Source of the DNA: an uncultured Peptoniphilus sp.
GTDB taxonomy: Bacteria > Bacillota > Clostridia > Tissierellales > Peptoniphilaceae
NCBI RefSeq assembly: GCF_946222045.1
Contig: NZ_CAMILN010000003.1
Span: forward strand, 1 to 63,480
Length of the DNA stretch: 63,480 bases
Direction of reading: 5' to 3'
In this document: in pieces, positions 60,424-63,480 of the stretch
Numbering within the stretch: position 1 is the first letter of the stretch
Layout: each line of letters opens with the position of its first letter
Position numbers and translations under genes: made by a program
The notes under the pieces: generated by a model
Database searches by the model: none
What the model saw: the letters and a program-made list of their open reading frames with translations, nothing else
Told to the model about the DNA's origin: nothing

Positions 60424-62331
60424 GTGAAGAAAACAGAAGATGCAAAACTAAATGAAATGCTTTTGTTAAAGAGACAAAAGCTAGAAGAATTAAAAAGCGA
60501 AGGTAAAGACCCCTTTGTCAATGAAACTTATGATGTAACTGCACATTCAGTTGATATCAAGGAAGAATTCAACGAAGCAGATGAAAGAGAAGTTTCTATT
60601 GCTGGACGTATTATGAGCAAGAGACGTCACGGAAAAATTTGCTTCCTAGACCTTAGAGACTCTAAAGGCAATATCCAAGTTTTCGCAAGAAAAGATGTCC
60701 TTGAAGAAAAATACGAAGACGTTAAGGGCATAGACATTGGAGATATTGTAGGAGTTAAGGGAATTGTATTCAAGACAGAAGCTGGTGAAATTACAGTTCG
60801 TGCAACTGATATAAGCCTACTTTCTAAGTCACTACAAATCCTTCCAGAAAAATTCCATGGACTTAAGGACCCAGACCTAAGATACAGACAAAGGTATGTT
60901 GACTTAATTGTAAATCCTGAAGTTAAGGATGTATTTATTAAGAGAAATAAAATCATCAAGAAGATTAGAGAATTCTTAGACAATAAGGACTTCCTAGAAG
61001 TTGAAACACCAATCCTTGGCACAGTAGCAGGTGGAGCAAACGCAAGACCTTTCTACACTCACCACAACACTCTTGATATTGATATGCAACTGAGAATTGC
61101 CAATGAACTATTCCTAAAGAGACTAATTGTTGGTGGCTTTGACAAGGTTTATGAAATGGGCAAGATGTTTAGAAATGAAGGTATGGACACTAAACACAAT
61201 CCTGAATTTACTAACATTGAACTTTACCAAGCCTATGCTGACTACGAAGAAATGATGAGAATCACTGAAGACCTATTCGAATATGTAGCTCTTGAAGTTC
61301 TTGGAACAGATACAATTAACTACCAAGGCACAGAAATTTGTCTAAAGGCACCTTGGAAGAGAATCACAATGATAGATGCAGTTAAAAAATATGCTGATGT
61401 TGACTTCAATGAAATTGATACAGACGAAAAGGCAAGAGAAGTTGCAAGAGAAAAGGGACTTGATGTAAATGACAATGATACTTGGGGCAAGCTTCTTTCA
61501 GAAATGTTTGAAGAATTCTGTGAAGAACACCTTGTTGAACCAACATTTGTAATTGGTCACCCAGTAGATGTATCTCCACTTGCAAAGAGAAATCCTGAGG
61601 ACCCAAGACTTACACAAAGATTTGAAGCCTTTATTAACACTTGGGAATTTGCCAATGCCTTCTCAGAGCTTAATGACCCAATAGATCAAAGGGAAAGATT
61701 TGAAGCTCAAGTTGCAGAAAAGGCAGCAGGAGATGACGAAGCTCACCCAATGGATTCAGATTTCATTAACGCAATTGAAGTTGGTCTTCCACCAACAGGT
61801 GGACTTGGAATTGGTGTAGACAGGATGATTGTCCTTCTAACAGACCAACCAAGCATTAGGGACGTACTTCTATTCCCAACAATGAAGCCACTTGGAAAAG
61901 AAGTTGCAGAAATCAAGGCTAACAAGGCAGCAGATGACAATGCAAGTGCAAAGATTGATATGTCAAAGGTAAAGGTTGAACCTCTATTTGAGGACATGGT
62001 AGACTTTGATACTTTCTCAAAATCTGACTTCAGAGTTGTAAAAGTTAAGAACTGCGAAGAAGTTCCAAAATCTAAAAAGCTTCTTAAGTTCACACTTGAT
62101 GATGGATCTGGTGAAGATAGAATTATTCTATCAGGAATCAAAAATGTTTACGATGCAGAAGAACTAATTGGCAAGACTCTTGTTGCAATAACAAACCTTC
62201 CACCAAGAAAGATGATGGGGGTTGAATCTTGCGGTATGCTTCTATCAGCAGTATTTGAATACGATGGAGAAGAACTATTAAATCTTGTGATGCTAGAAGA
62301 CAAAATTCCAGCAGGAGCAAAATTATATTAA
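60424..62331 (+). CDS. lysS: lysyl-tRNA synthetase with C-terminal tRNA-binding domain
   Basis: Class II synthetase of 635 aa, about 130 longer than usual. Residues 1-490 are a complete LysRS: OB anticodon domain, motif 1 near KIREFLDNKDFLEVETP (about 185), motif 2 FRNEGMDTKHNPEFTNIE, motif 3 GGLGIGVDRMIVLL. After a linker (about 495-520), residues 525-635 form an EMAP-II/Trbp111 domain like that at the end of MetRS (FSKSDFRVVKV, LPPRKMMGVESCGMLL). GTG start behind ggaggc. Confidence 0.93.
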   Translation: MKKTEDAKLNEMLLLKRQKLEELKSEGKDPFVNETYDVTAHSVDIKEEFNEADEREVSIAGRIMSKRRHGKICFLDLRDSKGNIQVFARKDVLEEKYEDVKGIDIGDIVGVKGIVFKTEAGEITVRATDISLLSKSLQILPEKFHGLKDPDLRYRQRYVDLIVNPEVKDVFIKRNKIIKKIREFLDNKDFLEVETPILGTVAGGANARPFYTHHNTLDIDMQLRIANELFLKRLIVGGFDKVYEMGKMFRNEGMDTKHNPEFTNIELYQAYADYEEMMRITEDLFEYVALEVLGTDTINYQGTEICLKAPWKRITMIDAVKKYADVDFNEIDTDEKAREVAREKGLDVNDNDTWGKLLSEMFEEFCEEHLVEPTFVIGHPVDVSPLAKRNPEDPRLTQRFEAFINTWEFANAFSELNDPIDQRERFEAQVAEKAAGDDEAHPMDSDFINAIEVGLPPTGGLGIGVDRMIVLLTDQPSIRDVLLFPTMKPLGKEVAEIKANKAADDNASAKIDMSKVKVEPLFEDMVDFDTFSKSDFRVVKVKNCEEVPKSKKLLKFTLDDGSGEDRIILSGIKNVYDAEELIGKTLVAITNLPPRKMMGVESCGMLLSAVFEYDGEELLNLVMLEDKIPAGAKLY

Positions 62332-62348
62332 AGAACACGCTAATTATG

Positions 62349-62383
62349 AAACTGGGGTTTGTTATGAATCCCAGTTTAATTTT
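62349..62383 (+). terminator. terminator of greA-lysS
   Basis: aaactggggtt/aatcccagttt around tgttatg, followed by a T-rich tract. Confidence 0.85.
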
Positions 62384-62389
62384 TATATT

Positions 62390-62671
62390 AAGCATGATAC
62401 TACGTTATTAAACGTAGTTTCTGTTTTAGATCTATATAACACATCACAAACAAGATCAAATCAAAAATCTTTTGGTCTAAATTATCAAAAGACTGGTAAG
62501 GAACTTATGAGCCAAGATGAAATAACTGTAATGGATAGCAAAAAGTGTATATACCAGCTAAGAGGTGTAAGACCTTTCTTTTCTGATAAATTCGATATTA
62601 AAAAACATAAGAATTATAAGTTATTGGAAGATTGTGATAAGAAAAGGAAGTATATAAATTTATTCATGTAA
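62390..62671 (+). pseudogene. C-terminal fragment of a VirD4/TraG conjugative coupling protein
   Basis: The frame 62390-62671 reads without interruption but has no ribosome site or start region. Text such as YQKTGKELMSQDEI, CIYQLRGVRPFFSDKF and DIKKHKNYKLLED is the typical C-terminal tail of type IV coupling ATPases (TraG/VirD4). The N-terminal 500 or so residues, including the Walker motifs, are absent, and the KHDTTL...VVSVLDLYNTS segment seems to have lost sequence. This is a remnant of an integrative conjugative element. Confidence 0.75.
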
Positions 62672-62747
62672 TTATAGTAGCACTTTTTTGAATATTTAGG
62701 ACTAAGATTTGAAAATGGGAAAATAGTCCTATAAAATATAAAAATCA

Positions 62748-63479
62748 ATGAATGGAGAAATAAAGTTAATTGTGGAATTTTTAAAGAAAATATTAAATAA
62801 AAAATTAATTCATAGTGTTCATACTGAAGAAATATCCAAAGAAGAGATATTTACACAATATATAAATATAATAAATAGCAAAAGTGATTCTCAAAAAGCT
62901 GTTCTTGCTAAGAATTTAATAACTATCATAGTGGAATATTTGAATTATTATGAACTGATTCAAACTATTGAAGGTAATAACAAAAGTTTAAAGAATTGCC
63001 AAATAGAACAAATATATGGAATTCTAGGTAATAAAATGCATCTGAATCCTACAATTCATGTTGTAAAAAATAATAAGGATATAGATATAAATGATATTCC
63101 TATTCTAATTGATCCATGGAATAAGGATAGAGTAATTAATAACATATTATTTTTTATTGACGAAAATAATATATTTGATTGGAAGAACTCAAATGGGAAC
63201 ATTCAAAATTATTATATTAAGCCAATGAATATTATAATATGTAGAGGTGGAAATCACTCACAATTTGCCGCGAAAATCCAAAAACAAGGAATTACAACTA
63301 TAACTGAAATTAGAGATTTTAGTAATATATATGAAGAAGTTCATTTTAATGGTGAAAATTATATTGATAATAATGGGGAGATTATTAGAATAGAATACAA
63401 TAAAGATACAATATTCTTTTATTCAGGATTAATTTTTGAACTTGGTAGATACCTATTAGAATTTAAATATATAATTTAA
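62748..63479 (+). CDS. uncharacterised protein at the edge of the mobile remnant
   Basis: 243 aa, complete to its TAA. No function recognised. Helical N-terminal half (1-90), then a mixed domain with IDPWNKDRVINNI and a CRGGNHSQFAAKI motif (about 165-177) that recalls an uncharacterised family (possibly DUF6710) found on mobile elements. No clear ribosome site before ATG 62748. Its AT content and Asn/Ile-rich composition (runs such as NNKDIDINDIP) differ from the core genes around it, consistent with transfer. Confidence 0.6.
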   Translation: MNGEIKLIVEFLKKILNKKLIHSVHTEEISKEEIFTQYINIINSKSDSQKAVLAKNLITIIVEYLNYYELIQTIEGNNKSLKNCQIEQIYGILGNKMHLNPTIHVVKNNKDIDINDIPILIDPWNKDRVINNILFFIDENNIFDWKNSNGNIQNYYIKPMNIIICRGGNHSQFAAKIQKQGITTITEIRDFSNIYEEVHFNGENYIDNNGEIIRIEYNKDTIFFYSGLIFELGRYLLEFKYII

Positions 63480-63480
63480 T

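Noticed and set aside
1..63480. tRNA or rRNA genes
   Set aside because: None was recognised by reading for the conserved cloverleaf boxes; a tRNAscan run would be decisive.

Overview
The window is 63.5 kb of low-GC Gram-positive chromosome, densely coding on both strands. Gene content points to a strictly anaerobic Firmicute of the Peptoniphilaceae, most like Anaerococcus or Peptoniphilus. The evidence is butyrate-pathway enzymes (thiolase, crotonase, 3-hydroxybutyryl-CoA dehydrogenase), an SLH-domain surface protein, the TagO/MnaA teichoic-acid start enzymes, T-box and S-box leaders, GTG/TTG starts behind strong Shine-Dalgarno sites, and the conserved order hup-rqcP-divIC-yabR-tilS-hpt-ftsH. 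This placement is inferred from gene content, not from an rRNA.

Layout. 0.1-7.5 kb: envelope and precursor genes (LtaS-like sulfatase, M20 amidohydrolase, Sua5, RpiB, Upp, TagO, MnaA). 7.6-10.5 kb: thl-crt-hbd. 11-12.5 kb: a lone radical SAM protein behind a TetR-type palindrome. 12.7-17.1 kb (minus): an FMN-riboswitch riboflavin operon ribD-ribE-ribBA-ribH ending in a translationally coupled HAD phosphatase. 17.1-20.7 kb: a guanylate-kinase-like gene, then pyrB-pyrI-pyrK-pyrD. 20.8-23.2 kb: threonine dehydratase, an aminotransferase and a 54-aa membrane peptide. 23.2-25.8 kb (minus): a MoxR-type AAA ATPase with a VWA protein. 25.9-26.5 kb: two sister mini membrane peptides and a holin-like type I toxin with a convergent antisense RNA. 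26.6-31 kb: T-box serS, then a yybP-ykoY (Mn2+) riboswitch and a P-type ATPase. 31.5-34.7 kb: a YtrA-like GntR/ABC operon. 34.8-36.1 kb: purine permease. 36.2-39.5 kb: an 18-bp tandem repeat array, SLH protein, gltX. 39.5-43.9 kb (minus): exported proteins plus a DUF1858 protein. 43.9-48.5 kb: AEC transporter, S-box metK, a DapF-fold epimerase and a YabN-like methylase. 48.6-53.9 kb: the conserved hup-to-ftsH block. 54.5-57.6 kb (minus): class A PBP and bioY behind a BirA-like operator. 57.7-62.3 kb: coaX, dusB, a small membrane protein, greA, and lysS fused to a tRNA-binding domain. The last 1.1 kb holds a wreck of a VirD4/TraG coupling protein and an unknown ORF, the edge or scar of a conjugative element.

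Most of the window is core metabolism under standard RNA control: five cis-regulatory RNAs of four classes are identified with good confidence (FMN, T-box, Mn2+, SAM) and one unassigned structured leader is seen before the HU gene. The least conventional places are the 23-26.5 kb region (MoxR/VWA pair with an altered Walker A next to three tiny membrane peptides), the HAD gene in the riboflavin operon, the 18-bp repeat array, and the structured gene-free stretch between ftsH and the PBP gene. I did not find a clearly new multi-gene system; the best candidates are listed with tests.
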